From Marinitoga litoralis (GTDB lineage: Bacteria > Thermotogota > Thermotogae > Petrotogales > Petrotogaceae): DNA of 62,913 nt. Every line of letters starts with the position of its first letter. Position 1 is the first letter of the stretch. The notes beneath the pieces are model-generated. The model saw only the letters and a program-made list of their open reading frames with translations. It made no database searches and was not told the DNA's origin. Positions 36,567 to 46,875 of this stretch are shown piece by piece. Made by a program: the position numbers and the translations under genes. The stretch spans positions 1 to 62,913 of the forward strand of contig NZ_JAFBDI010000010.1 of the NCBI RefSeq assembly GCF_016908145.1, read 5' to 3'.

Positions 36567-37565
36567 ATGAGTTTTGGGCAAATATTAAAAATAATAGAAG
36601 AAAAAGATTTCGTTGATCATAATAAGAATATAAGAAAAGAAGTTTTAAGAGTAAATAAATGGTTATTAAAACCGAGAGAATTGAATACTAGAAAATTACT
36701 TTCTATTTTGAGATTTTTAAGCAAAAATGCTGAAAGAAAAATTCTCAGAAAACATTTAAATGACTTACAATTCCTTTTAATTCATATTGTTGAAAAACCT
36801 AAAGAAAATAGAATAAATGATTTAAAAAAATATTATAATTTATTTGATCAAGATGTTGAAATGATAAAATTTTTAATGTATCCAGATAAATTTCCACCTG
36901 GAGGATATGAAGAAAAGTTAAAAAAATATGGAATAGAATTATACAAACCCGATGTAATCTTTAAAAAATTACCTTTTAAAGATTATATAGACTTATATGC
37001 TTTAATGACATATGTGCCTCTAGATGAAAAAAATCCTTTCATACAAAATTTATTAGACGAAATATTAAAAATTGATCCTTTAGAAGATAAGAAAAGTTAT
37101 ATTAAGAAAACTTTTGATATATATAAAAGCTTGAATGATTTTGAACAACATCTTTTAAATTTGCAATTAAAGAATTTTTCATATTATCATTATAAATTGT
37201 TTAATACTGATTCAATTAAAGGATTAGTTATTGATGGTAGTAATATTGTTAGATATGAAAATAAAAATAACTTACAATTATTATTGGATATTCTTGAAAA
37301 CTTATATTTAGGTAAAATTGTATTTTTCCCTGTTCACATTGTTTTTGATAATAATATAGAATTCTATTTAAATGAAGAAGATAAAAATATTCTTAAATTA
37401 TTATCGGAAAAGAAAAGAGTTTATTTTAATTCTCCCGCCGATGAGTTGATTATATATATTTCTAATAAATATGATTATTATATTTTATCAAACGACAACT
37501 TTAAAGAATATGATGTAAAAGAAGATAAATTGCTGAAAATAAAGGATTTTCAATTTGACAATTAA
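36567..37565 (+). CDS. NYN/PIN-like ribonuclease-domain protein
   Basis: 332 aa, no signal peptide. Residues 1-215 are Lys-rich, mostly helical, and not recognised. Residues 215-332 resemble the Zc3h12a/NYN-type PIN fold: GLVIDGSNIVR gives the first acidic residue, SPADELIIYISNKYDYYILSND gives the DE and SND positions at the active site. It may be a nuclease; the remaining acidic residues cannot be verified by eye. RBS AAAGGAG before ATG 36567. It is divergent from the hydrolase operon and 51 nt upstream of pepT. Confidence 0.65.
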   Translation: MSFGQILKIIEEKDFVDHNKNIRKEVLRVNKWLLKPRELNTRKLLSILRFLSKNAERKILRKHLNDLQFLLIHIVEKPKENRINDLKKYYNLFDQDVEMIKFLMYPDKFPPGGYEEKLKKYGIELYKPDVIFKKLPFKDYIDLYALMTYVPLDEKNPFIQNLLDEILKIDPLEDKKSYIKKTFDIYKSLNDFEQHLLNLQLKNFSYYHYKLFNTDSIKGLVIDGSNIVRYENKNNLQLLLDILENLYLGKIVFFPVHIVFDNNIEFYLNEEDKNILKLLSEKKRVYFNSPADELIIYISNKYDYYILSNDNFKEYDVKEDKLLKIKDFQFDN

Positions 37566-37616
37566 TAATTAATTATGATATATTATAATATATTAATAAT
37601 TGAAAGGGGTATAATT

Positions 37617-38828
37617 ATGAAAAAAGTACAAGATAGATTTATTGAATATACTAAATTTTATACTACATCAAATGAAGAATCTAATACATGCCCATCTACA
37701 CCGGAACAATTAATACTTGCAAAACATTTAAAAGAAGAATTAGAAAATATTGGTATGAAAGATGTTGAATTAGATGAAAATGGTTATGTCTATGCTACTC
37801 TTCCTTCGAATATCGACAAAGATGTTCCAACTATTGGTTTTATTGCACATATGGATACAGCTCCAGCTTTAACTGGTAAAAATGTTAAAGCAAAAATTGT
37901 AAAATATGAAGGTGGAGATATTGTATTAAATGAATCCATTGTATTATCTCCAAAAGAATTCCCAAAGTTAAACAATTATATTGGCCAAGAAATTATTGTT
38001 ACAGACGGAAACACATTATTAGGTGCTGATGATAAGGCTGGTGTAGCAGAGATAATAACTGCCATGGAATACTTAATTGAACACCCTGAAATAAAACACG
38101 GAACTATTAAAGTTGGATTTACCCCTGATGAAGAAATAGGTAGAGGTGCTGATAGATTTAATGTAGAAAAATTTAATGCAGATTTTGCTTATACAGTTGA
38201 CGGTGGTGAAATTGGGGAATTAGAAGCAGAAAACTTTAATGCAGCAACTGCTACATATACTATTCATGGAAAAAGCATTCATCCAGGAACTGCTAAAGAT
38301 AAGATGATTAATGCTGCTTTAATTGCAGCTGAATTAGCAATGATGTTTCCTGAAGCTCAAACTCCACAACACACAGAAAAATATGAAGGATTCTTCCATG
38401 TAGTTCATATTTCTGGAGATTGTGATAGCGCTAAATTAACATTGATTGTAAGAGATCATGATAAGACATTATTTGAAAATAAAAAATGGCTATGCGAAAA
38501 AAATGCAGAATTATTAAATCGAAAATATGGTGAGGGCACAATTGAATTAGATTTAAAAGATAGCTATTATAATATGAAAGAAAAAATAGATCCGGAAATT
38601 GTTGAAATAGCCAAAAAAGCTATGGAAAATGTAGGAGTAAAACCTATAATAAAACCTATAAGAGGGGGAACAGACGGAGCAAGATTATCATATATGGGCC
38701 TACCATGTCCAAATATTTTTACAGGTGGTCACAACTTCCATGGAAGATATGAATATATTCCAATTCCTTCAATGGAAAAAGCAGTTGAAACAATATTAGA
38801 AATAATAAAAATTGTTGCTGAAAAATAA
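37617..38828 (+). CDS. pepT: Peptidase T (tripeptide aminopeptidase)
   Basis: ATG 37617 follows AAAGGGG; a start 14 codons upstream has no RBS. 403 aa, M20 metallopeptidase: HMDTAP, LLGADDKAGV, FTPDEEIGRGAD, YTVDGGEIGELEAENFNAA and the C-terminal RGGTDGARLSYMG...GGHNFHGRYEYIP, all PepT signatures with zinc ligands His, Asp, Glu, Asp, His. Releases N-terminal residues from tripeptides in the cytoplasm, fitting a peptide-fermenting anaerobe. Confidence 0.94.
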   Translation: MKKVQDRFIEYTKFYTTSNEESNTCPSTPEQLILAKHLKEELENIGMKDVELDENGYVYATLPSNIDKDVPTIGFIAHMDTAPALTGKNVKAKIVKYEGGDIVLNESIVLSPKEFPKLNNYIGQEIIVTDGNTLLGADDKAGVAEIITAMEYLIEHPEIKHGTIKVGFTPDEEIGRGADRFNVEKFNADFAYTVDGGEIGELEAENFNAATATYTIHGKSIHPGTAKDKMINAALIAAELAMMFPEAQTPQHTEKYEGFFHVVHISGDCDSAKLTLIVRDHDKTLFENKKWLCEKNAELLNRKYGEGTIELDLKDSYYNMKEKIDPEIVEIAKKAMENVGVKPIIKPIRGGTDGARLSYMGLPCPNIFTGGHNFHGRYEYIPIPSMEKAVETILEIIKIVAEK

Positions 38829-38861
38829 TGAGAATGGAAAAAACCATTCTCATTATTTTTT
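38827..38861. terminator. Bidirectional terminator after pepT
   Basis: Stem AATGAGAATGG/CCATTCTCATT with an A6 loop, then a T run. The convergent small gene stops inside it. Confidence 0.9.
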
Positions 38862-39092
38862 TAATAACCCCCATATTATTAAAATTATACCTAAAATTAA
38901 AAAAGCAATTACAAATATATTTTCTGATAAATTTGGCATATCTGGATATGAGCTGTACGATCCTCCTGAAGGGCTTAATTTAACTGCAGAAACTTCTAAA
39001 GCCCATATGAATTTTGCTACAATCCTTTCTAACGTATAAAAAATACCACTAACAATTAGGAAAATAACACCAAGTTTCGCATATACATTCAT
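38853..39092 (-). CDS. Small two-helix membrane protein
   Basis: 79 aa with two hydrophobic segments, about residues 6-30 (LGVIFLIVSGIFYTL) and 58-77 (IFVIAFLILGIILIIWGLL), joined by a Ser/Pro/Gly loop. Not recognised. RBS GGAGGG before the ATG and a position 10 nt after a HAD phosphatase gene on the same strand support it being real. Confidence 0.7.
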   Translation of the reverse strand: MNVYAKLGVIFLIVSGIFYTLERIVAKFIWALEVSAVKLSPSGGSYSSYPDMPNLSENIFVIAFLILGIILIIWGLLKK

Positions 39093-39102
39093 ATTCTCCC
39101 TC

Positions 39103-39759
39103 CTATCTTTCTATAATCCTCCAATTTCTTTTTTTCGCAATTCTTTTTAGTCTAAAGTCCGGAGAAACACAGATAGGATTTCCTACTGATTCTAAAAGAG
39201 GTAAATCTGATATTGAATCGCTATAAAAATATGCATCTTTTAAATTGAAATTCTTTGATTGACATAATTTCTTAGCTTCAATAACTTTATTTTCTTCATA
39301 CATATATACATCTAACTCTCCTGTTATTATTCCATCTTTTATTATAGTTCTAGTGCATAAAGCATCATCAAATTTTAAATATTCAGCTACTGGATTTACT
39401 ATTGAATCTGGCGAAGCAGAAATTATAACAAGATATGCATTATTATTTCTATGATATTCAATTTCTTTTTTTATACTTTCCCTTATATGATATTTCCCAT
39501 CTTCTTCAAACCATTTTTTTGCAAACCCAAAAGCATCATCTACCTTTTGCCCTTTATATCTTAAAGCCATTTCTCTTGTCATCTTTTCCATATCCTTTAT
39601 TTCAAAACCAAGTTTATAAAACACAGTAAATAATCCCATTCTATAATATTCCCAAATAGAAAATTTACCATGTTTTATCTCATATTTATAATACAATTGA
39701 GGGCTATATTTATCTAAAATAGTTCTATCTAAATCAAAAAAAGCTACATAATCTTTCAT
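39103..39759 (-). CDS. HAD-superfamily IB phosphatase
   Basis: 218 aa. Motif I FFDLDRTILDK with the nucleophile Asp, motif II IISASPDS, Lys in the MYEENKV region, motif III YSDSISDLPLLESVG. The pattern and length match subfamily IB enzymes such as SerB-like and phospholipid-precursor phosphatases. Substrate cannot be assigned. RBS GGAGG before ATG 39759. The 39760-39981 gap is AT-rich with no other feature seen. Confidence 0.87.
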   Translation of the reverse strand: MKDYVAFFDLDRTILDKYSPQLYYKYEIKHGKFSIWEYYRMGLFTVFYKLGFEIKDMEKMTREMALRYKGQKVDDAFGFAKKWFEEDGKYHIRESIKKEIEYHRNNNAYLVIISASPDSIVNPVAEYLKFDDALCTRTIIKDGIITGELDVYMYEENKVIEAKKLCQSKNFNLKDAYFYSDSISDLPLLESVGNPICVSPDFRLKRIAKKRNWRIIER

Positions 39760-39981
39760 ATTTACCTCCTAATAAAAATATATGGAAATTATACCATATT
39801 TTTGTATTTAATAACAATCTAATGATACACAGATTAATTGAATCAAATGTTAATATTTACTTTTATTTAATATTTTAGTTACTAATATTGAAATAATTTT
39901 TATTATAATAACATTAATTTAATAAAAAATATTTATAAAATTAAATACTTGTAAGGTAAAAATCAAAATAGGAGGTGTAAT

Positions 39982-40878
39982 ATGAAAAAGATAGTTTTAG
40001 TGGTATTTATTATGATTGTATCTTTTATTTTAACTTTTGGAGACTATAATGTCTTAATTCCTAGTTCTAAAAATTTTATTGAAACAGTAGAGATTGAAAA
40101 CTACAAAATTAAATATTTATACTTAAAAGAAATGGAGAAATATATTAACACTGATAAAATATCGTTTGGTAAAAAGGGTAATATCGTATTGTTTAAGGAA
40201 ATGGGAAGAAATAATTTATATATTTCCAATTTAGAGAATTTAGTTAAATGGAATGTTATTACATTAGATAATTTCCCAATACCTTCATATGATTCTACTT
40301 TTCGATTTGTAACAAATGATAATTCCGTAGTATTTTTTTATAATAATAATAAAAACTTGGAAATTTATCAATACTCATTACCAGATAAAAAATGGGAGTT
40401 AATAAAAACTTATTCAGATTCAGTATATTTTGATATTGATCCATCAAAAATAAACAATAATTTTTTATCTTTTGTTATACAAAATAGCGAAGAGAAATTA
40501 GAACTTCATCTTTTAAATATAACCAATAGCGATGATACTCTGGTAAAAAAGAATTTTATTGGTTCAACCAAATTAGACGTAAATACAAAAGGAGATGTAA
40601 TTCTTATAAACAATATAAAAATTGAATACTATAATAATGAATCTAAAATAATAAAAGAAATAGATTTAAAAGATTCTTATCCAGATATAATAATGGATGA
40701 ACCATATTTTGTAACCTTTATAAATGACAATGATGTTGCTATGTATAGCAGTAATAAATTAATAATACTTAATACTAAAAACTGGAAAATAAAAGATGTT
40801 ATATATGAAATACCTGATAATATAGTTGGTTTGACAGGTTTAAATGATGGTAGTATTTTAATAAATATTTATGAATGA
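39982..40878 (+). CDS. Secreted protein, possibly beta-propeller
   Basis: 298 aa. N-terminal signal peptide (KKIVLVVFIMIVSFILTFG), then repeating beta-strand-like segments with alternating hydrophobics and turns (NLYISNLENL, LEIYQYSLPDKKW, LELHLLNITN), suggestive of a propeller. No catalytic motif. First gene of a surface-protein island. RBS GGAGGTG before ATG 39982. Confidence 0.75.
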   Translation: MKKIVLVVFIMIVSFILTFGDYNVLIPSSKNFIETVEIENYKIKYLYLKEMEKYINTDKISFGKKGNIVLFKEMGRNNLYISNLENLVKWNVITLDNFPIPSYDSTFRFVTNDNSVVFFYNNNKNLEIYQYSLPDKKWELIKTYSDSVYFDIDPSKINNNFLSFVIQNSEEKLELHLLNITNSDDTLVKKNFIGSTKLDVNTKGDVILINNIKIEYYNNESKIIKEIDLKDSYPDIIMDEPYFVTFINDNDVAMYSSNKLIILNTKNWKIKDVIYEIPDNIVGLTGLNDGSILINIYE

Positions 40879-41030
40879 GTATGCTATAAAAAATTCATAA
40901 ATTACAATAGTATTTCTAAGTTATAATAACAAAAGATAATTATTTTACATATTTAAATAACGGGAAATACAATATATGCTATGAAACTCCATAATTTGAT
41001 AAATATATATATTTTAGGAGGTCTTATGAA

Positions 41031-41657
41031 TTGTTTAATTATTGGTATTATTGGAAGAATATAGATTTTAGATTTAAATTAATAATTTTTATAATCTCAA
41101 TAATAATTTTGTATTTCCCATTAAAATTAGTATATAACTTATACTTTAATCCTTTATATATAATTGAAAAATATTATAATACAATGGAAGTAGCAACAAG
41201 ACAATATGAAACTTATCTTAAATATACTATTGATTATGAAAAAGAAAGATTAAATGAACTTTTAAATGAAATGATTGAAGAAAGAGAAAAAATAGTATTA
41301 AATCCAGAAATAGCTAAAAGTTTAATGAAAAAATATTATATTGATTTAGAAAAAGAGGAAGTAATGAATTATATTATAATTGCACTTTCTTCAGATTCAG
41401 ATCATTATTATAAAAACATAAAAATAACACAATATGGATATGAAGTATATATAGCAAATCCAGAAATAGCACGAATTACTCTGGATTCTAATGATAAAAT
41501 TATAGAAAGAACAATTGTTACAGACGGATTAAAAAAAATAAAATATCCAGAAAATGCTGAAATAACCTTTTATATAGTAAGAACATGGAAAGGATTAAAA
41601 ATCGATTGGATTAAATCTGTTTATAATTATAAATATCAGGATATTGATCAAAAATAG
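41031..41657 (+). CDS. Membrane-anchored protein with coiled coil, unknown
   Basis: 208 aa from TTG 41031, 9 nt after AGGAGG (41016-41021). An ATG at 41026 is closer to the RBS but in another frame that stops after 12 codons; one extra T in AATTG would make it the start, so the TTG may mask a one-base shortfall. One TM helix (about 16-36), a Glu-rich helical stretch (about 50-95), then an alpha/beta domain. Not recognised. Confidence 0.65.
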   Translation: MFNYWYYWKNIDFRFKLIIFIISIIILYFPLKLVYNLYFNPLYIIEKYYNTMEVATRQYETYLKYTIDYEKERLNELLNEMIEEREKIVLNPEIAKSLMKKYYIDLEKEEVMNYIIIALSSDSDHYYKNIKITQYGYEVYIANPEIARITLDSNDKIIERTIVTDGLKKIKYPENAEITFYIVRTWKGLKIDWIKSVYNYKYQDIDQK

Positions 41658-41785
41658 TATACTATTTATAAAAAAACAAAAAAGGAGGGAGGATGCGAAA
41701 TTTAGTGTAAGAAGGATTTTGGGGAGAATTAAAATAATTTTCTATTTTATTAATTAAAAAACATTATACATAAAGGGGAGAAAAT

Positions 41786-43024
41786 ATGAAAAAATTAGTA
41801 TTAAGTATTATTTTAATATTTTTTATAGGAAAAGCATTTTCTCATGAACTAAAGTATTTTTTTAAAGGAGTAGAACCATTAAATTTAAAACCTTTATATA
41901 CCATAGCAATTGATAAAAAATATAATTTTGATGATGGATCAGATATTTCAGAAGAAAAGAATATAACTATTCCAGAAGATATTTTTTCTTCTCAATCAAT
42001 GTATTGGATAATTAGCGAAAATGGAAATAAACTTTATATTTTTGAAAATGTATATACAATCCCAATTATTGAATTTTCAGATCTAAACGAAAATAAAGCA
42101 TTTGTATATATTATAAATTTAAAAAATGGAGAAATGGAAAAAAGAAATATAGAGAGATTTGCTCCTAAACCATTTCCAGAAGGACTTGCAGTTAGAGATA
42201 TAAAAGAAAAAAATGGGAAAATATACTTTCTTACAAATGCCGGAATAAGTGTTTTTAATGAAAAATTTAAAATGATAGATTTTTATATTTTTGAAGATGT
42301 TGCAAATAATATAGATAATAATTATGAAAAAGGAGAAATTAGGGTTCCTTACGCACATGGAGATAAAATGATGATTGATAAAAACGAAGATATTCATATT
42401 ATAGATATAATTGAAAATAATAATCCAAAAATTATATATAAAAAATTATCCTTAATTGATAAAAAGGAAAATTTGTTTGGATATACAATATATGGAGTAA
42501 AAAAAGAACAAGAGATAGATAAAGAATTATCTAATACAAATAACTTAGAAGCATTTTTACTAAATAATAATGAAATACCATATTTACTGATATTTGAAGA
42601 AAATAAAAATAATCAAGAATATAATCTTTATAAGAAAATTGATAGAATAGCTTTATGGAAAATTACAGAAGATGGAATAACAGAAAAAAATAAAATTATT
42701 GATACCAGATATGCTTTCAGATATGAACAAATTATTCCTTCTGCTCAAATTATGGATAATAATTTATATTTATTAACTACTAATCCAAAAATTGGATATA
42801 CAAATACAGGAAATTTATGTTTTATAAAAAAGTATGAAATTAATAATATGGGCTTAATTGAAAAAAAGGCAAAAATATTTTTAAATTTTGAAGGCAAAGA
42901 ACCAGTTCAATCATATAAAATTATACCTGCCAAAATGAAGATTAGAAAAATAAATAATATGCTTTATTATTATGTATATGATAAATTTTATAAAAGATTT
43001 ATCATATTTAAAGAAATAGAATAA
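41786..43024 (+). CDS. Secreted protein, propeller-like
   Basis: 412 aa with a signal peptide (KKLVLSIILIFFIGKAFS) and repeated strand-turn-strand segments, for example KIYFLTNAGISVFNEKFK and NNLYLLTTNPKIG, the style of beta-propeller proteins. Not recognised further. RBS AAGGGGAG. It lies 12 nt before the TolC-like gene, and so is in one operon with it. The gap 41658-41785 holds an orphan RBS with a 5-codon frame (ATG 41694), probably not a gene. Confidence 0.75.
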   Translation: MKKLVLSIILIFFIGKAFSHELKYFFKGVEPLNLKPLYTIAIDKKYNFDDGSDISEEKNITIPEDIFSSQSMYWIISENGNKLYIFENVYTIPIIEFSDLNENKAFVYIINLKNGEMEKRNIERFAPKPFPEGLAVRDIKEKNGKIYFLTNAGISVFNEKFKMIDFYIFEDVANNIDNNYEKGEIRVPYAHGDKMMIDKNEDIHIIDIIENNNPKIIYKKLSLIDKKENLFGYTIYGVKKEQEIDKELSNTNNLEAFLLNNNEIPYLLIFEENKNNQEYNLYKKIDRIALWKITEDGITEKNKIIDTRYAFRYEQIIPSAQIMDNNLYLLTTNPKIGYTNTGNLCFIKKYEINNMGLIEKKAKIFLNFEGKEPVQSYKIIPAKMKIRKINNMLYYYVYDKFYKRFIIFKEIE

Positions 43025-43036
43025 CAGGAGGCAGAG

Positions 43037-44249
43037 ATGAAAAAAAATTTTGTTTTATTATTAACAGTTTTTAATTTATTTATTGTTGCATATGGAGAAA
43101 ATAACATTAAAAATACTTTTTTGAATTATGAAGATGCATATAAATATTATGTCTCAATTTTAAATTCAAACCATGAAATAAAAAACGAAAGCATTCTAGA
43201 AAAATATAGTGATTTTTTACCATATATATCATATAATTTTTCTTTTGGCGGGGATAAAATAAGTAAAGTGGATTTAAATACATCATCGATAAATTTTTCA
43301 TGGAATGTATTTAGATCAGATTTCAGCGATAAAGCACAAATGAATAAATTAAATAAGCAAATAGCAACTTTAAGTGAAGAAAACATAAAAGAGAACAATA
43401 TTTTATATTTTAAAAACTTATTTTATAATGCTTATTATCTTCAAAATTATATAGAATTTTTAGAAAAAGAATATAGTAAATTAAGCGATATTCCAATAAC
43501 TAATAAGATTGAAGAATTAAAAAAATATCTAACAAAAAAGAAACTAGAAATATCATTAAAAGAAAATTATGAATCATTATATAATTATAAAAATATGCTT
43601 ATAAAAAATTTAAATTTAGAAATGCAGAAAGAATTTAAGCTAAGATATTCAGGAAAATATTATATGTTAAAAAAATTCCAAGAAATTATAAAAAATATAC
43701 AATATAAACCTGTGAAAGTTTTTTAGAATATAAAATGGTTTATATTACGCAACAACAAAATAATATGGAAAAAAATTAAGATCCAGCAATTATTTCAATG
43801 TTAATTTAAGCGGAGGATATGACATTTTAAACAACAACTTTTCAATATCATTGAACTTTAATCTATCAGAAGAGATTCCATATTTAAAAATATCCAGTAA
43901 TGGAAATTATAATGGAGGATATGTGAATTTTAATAGTTCTATAAACCCATATCTTTTTAGTAACAAAGATGATTATAAAAATTTAAGTGAAGATAATCTT
44001 CAGAATACCATTTCTAAAATTATAAATTCAAGAGAAAATTTAAAAAATGAAATATTAAAAATAGAAGAGGAATTACTATTGGATGAAATTCAGATAAAAA
44101 TACTTAAAGAAGAACTAAAAAATATAGAATTAGAATGGGATAAATTTGAGAAAGAATATCAAATAGAAAAAATACAATTAGAAAGAATAATGAAAATAAT
44201 ATATTACAATTTAAAAATTGAAGAGTTTCTTGAAGCTTATACAAAATAA
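43037..44249 (+). pseudogene. TolC-like outer-membrane efflux protein, two frameshifts
   Basis: Starts MKKNFVLLLTVFNLFIVAYG (signal peptide) after GGAGG, with the strand-and-helix pattern of outer membrane factors (DFLPYISYNFSFG, NFSWNVF). The frame stops at 43724 where a T run (43719-43724) is one base short; adding T gives VFFLEYKMVYITQQQ. A second break in the A run 43769-43775 needs one more A, giving MEKKLRSSNYFNVNLSGGYD and the rest of the gene to 44249. The rebuilt protein is about 400 aa with two OEP-like halves. Either disabled or read through by slippage or sequence error. Confidence 0.78.
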
Positions 44250-44258
44250 AAAAAACAA

Positions 44259-44294
44259 ACAATCTCCCTTGAAATAAAAATCAATCTCCTGCTT
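44259..44294 (+). repeat. Intergenic repeat copy 1
   Basis: ACAATCTCCCTTGAAATAAAA and the following TCTCCTGCTT match the segment at 47573-47608. Here the second arm of the later hairpin is missing, so the copy looks truncated. The bases up to 44475 are AT-rich and empty. Confidence 0.65.
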
Positions 44295-44475
44295 TGTATG
44301 ATATTTTTTTTAATTTATATACAATAAATATTTTTTTAACTTTATTAATATATCATATGATAATATATTTAAGTAAATTTATCGAATTTTAGAAATATAA
44401 AATTAATATCAAATTTACCACGAATTTTTTTACTTTTTTTTTTGATAAAATGATTAGTGAATAATTAAAATTTTG

Positions 44476-44485
44476 CTGGCGCCAG
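44476..44485. other. Short GC palindrome upstream of lipoprotein gene
   Basis: CTGGCGCCAG, a perfect 10-bp palindrome in AT-rich DNA, 32 nt before ATG 44517. It may be an operator; no more can be said. Confidence 0.35.
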
Positions 44486-44516
44486 TTATTTAAAAAATAT
44501 ATAGGAGGATGGAAAG

Positions 44517-45660
44517 ATGAATAGAAAAAAATGTTATTTATATTCATTTTAGTAATTGGGATTTTTTTGTTAAGTAGTTGTTTAACAAAAGATATAAAAG
44601 AAATAAAAAGTGAAAAAAATAACATATATTCTCTTCCGAATATAGATGAAACTTTAGATTATTGGGCTTCAAAAAAAAAGGATGAAATAAAAAGAGCTTT
44701 GATGGTTCGAGGAATAGATATAGAATCAGAAAATGTAAAAAAGGCTATTAATAATGAAATAGTTAATTATAAAAATCAATTAAAGAAAAAAATAGATTAT
44801 GCACCCCAGAGTTTAAAAAATTATATGAGAAATGTTGTTTTATATGATAATATAATATCAAAAAACATAGATCTCAAAAAACTTGAAAAATTATTACTTA
44901 GAGGAAAAATTACAAAAAAAGAAATAATAGAATTATATAAAAAAGAAGCACAAAAACTGGATTCGTAAAATACATATCAGATATGTTTAAAAAGGATGAA
45001 ATTATCGCTAATAATATATCTATTAATAAAGGTGATTTAGATTCACTAAGACATAAAGAACTGAATACTTTAAGAGCAGGTGATGTTCTTATTATTAAAG
45101 GTTCATCTTCTGGAGATAGTAGTTCTGGTTCCAGCTCTGGTGGTGGAGTAGGACACGCAGCTATTTGGGCTAATAACGGAGACAAAGAACAAAAAAAATT
45201 CGCAAAAGTGGCAATGTCTGCATGGTATAAACCACCTTCGGGAACAAATGCACCTCATGAACAATACGAAGTTGGATATGACTATAGACAATTATGGTCT
45301 GGAGAATTAGTTAAAAAAAACGAGGTAATTTATGGAATGTATGTTAAAAAATGGATTAAAACTGGATGGTTTGGAGGCTATTGGAAAAAGACTTCAGATT
45401 TAGAAGCATCAAATGCCGTCAATTATGCTAAAAAGCAAAGGGGTAAAAAATATCCAGACCCGGTTTCATTAGTTGCTACAACAAAATTAAATACAAATAC
45501 TTTTTATTGTTCATCTCTTGTATGGAGAAGTTGGAAAGAGCAGGGAATAGATCTTGATCCAAAATGGTGGCCTTTAAATCAACTATATGTCAGTCCAGAT
45601 GATATTTACTCAGATGATAATACTGTAATGAAGTTTTCATATACAGGACTTGGAAATTAA
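44517..45660 (+). pseudogene. Lipoprotein with YiiX/NlpC-P60-like hydrolase domain, two frameshifts
   Basis: AGGAGG at 44503-44508 serves ATG 44517, but the 7-A run 44525-44531 is one base short. With 8 As it reads MNRKKMLFIFILV...LLSSC, a lipoprotein signal. A second shortfall at 44952-44956 (5 As, 6 needed) joins EAQKTGFVKYISDMF to the C-terminal domain. That domain has AGDVLIIKG, a Ser/Gly-rich loop (SSSGDSSSGSSSGGG), GHAAIW with the probable catalytic His and TFYCSSLVWRSW with the Cys, the pattern of permuted papain-fold YiiX proteins. The rebuilt protein is about 381 aa. Confidence 0.75.
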
Positions 45661-45696
45661 AAAAGGAAAATAATCCTCTTTTTCTGGAGTGATAAT

Positions 45697-46862
45697 ATGA
45701 AAAAATATATTTTATTAACTACAATAATATCATTATTAGTTTTATTAAATGGATGTTTTTTTATAGGGAAAAAAACAGAAGAAAAAATGGAAGAATATAT
45801 CCCACAACCTATTACGAATTTAAACGGAAAAATATTTCCAATATTATCGAGATGGGAAAAACATCCTTCTAAAGGAGCGTATATGATATTATACGATGTT
45901 GACAAATTAAAAGTAGCAAAAAAAATTCCTTTACCTGGAAAAGATGCTTTTGTAGATACAGTAGTTTATAGAGATGGAAAATATGTATTCATTTCATATT
46001 CAACAAGAGAAGTGGGAATATTAGATGCTAAAACAGGTAATATAAAATATATAAAAATTGAACAACCAGGACTATTAAACGGCATAACTAAATCAGATAA
46101 ATTATGTATAATGACAGATAAATATAATATTGAAAAAGGAATGGCGGTAAGTACTATAGATGTAAAAAATGAAAAATTGGAAAATATTTATTGGAGCAAA
46201 GGCAATTTAGATATGCTTTCTCCACCAAATTTTTGGGGCAATGATATATATCCTACAGCAAATTGCATATATTTACAGGAATATCCTTTTGAAGATGGTT
46301 ATTCGAAAATTATGGAAATAAATTTTGATGATAATATTATAAATAAAATATACGAATTTAAATATCCACTCAATGCACAAGATTTTATTTTTACAAAAGA
46401 TAAAAGATATTTTTTTATTCAAATATATCCAGGGTCTTGTTATTTAATTTCAAAAGAAAAAAAACCAAAATGGGCTGGAAAAGTAGTTTTTTTAAAAATA
46501 GACATAATAAAAAATGATGAACAATTTATACAATTACCATCACTAGAATGGATATTTGATGGGATTAAACCAGACGATGTTGTATATGGTGATTATACTT
46601 TAATTAATGATGATATCTATTTTTTAATCGGATATTATTATGGCGACGAACACAGAAAAACAAAATCTACATTAATCAAGTACAATATTAAAACAGGAGT
46701 TTTGAAAAAGTTATCCCTATAAGAGATGGATATCCATGGAACATTTATATCGCTAAGGATAAAATGATTTTAGTAGAAAGTTATTATCCATCACCATTAA
46801 CTATAACAGTATTGAACCTAAAAAAATCGGATATTAATAAAAACCAAAGAATTATTATATAA
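45697..46862 (+). pseudogene. Propeller-like lipoprotein, one frameshift near 3' end
   Basis: ATG 45697 follows TGGAGTG. Lipobox LLNGC gives a lipid-anchored protein. Strand-rich repeats (YMILYDVDKLKVAKKIPL, VGILDAKTGNIKYIKI) suggest a seven-bladed propeller. The frame stops at 46722, but in the 5-A run 46705-46709 one more A continues the protein as KKVIPIRDGYPWNIYIAKDKM to the TAA at 46860-46862, about 388 aa. The extension has the same repeat style, so it is genuine coding sequence. Confidence 0.72.
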
Positions 46863-46875
46863 AGGGTGTAAAAAT

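Noticed and set aside
41682-41711. Strong RBS (GGAGGGAGG) followed by ATG and five codons
   Set aside because: Peptide MRNLV is too short to support; possibly debris of a lost gene start.
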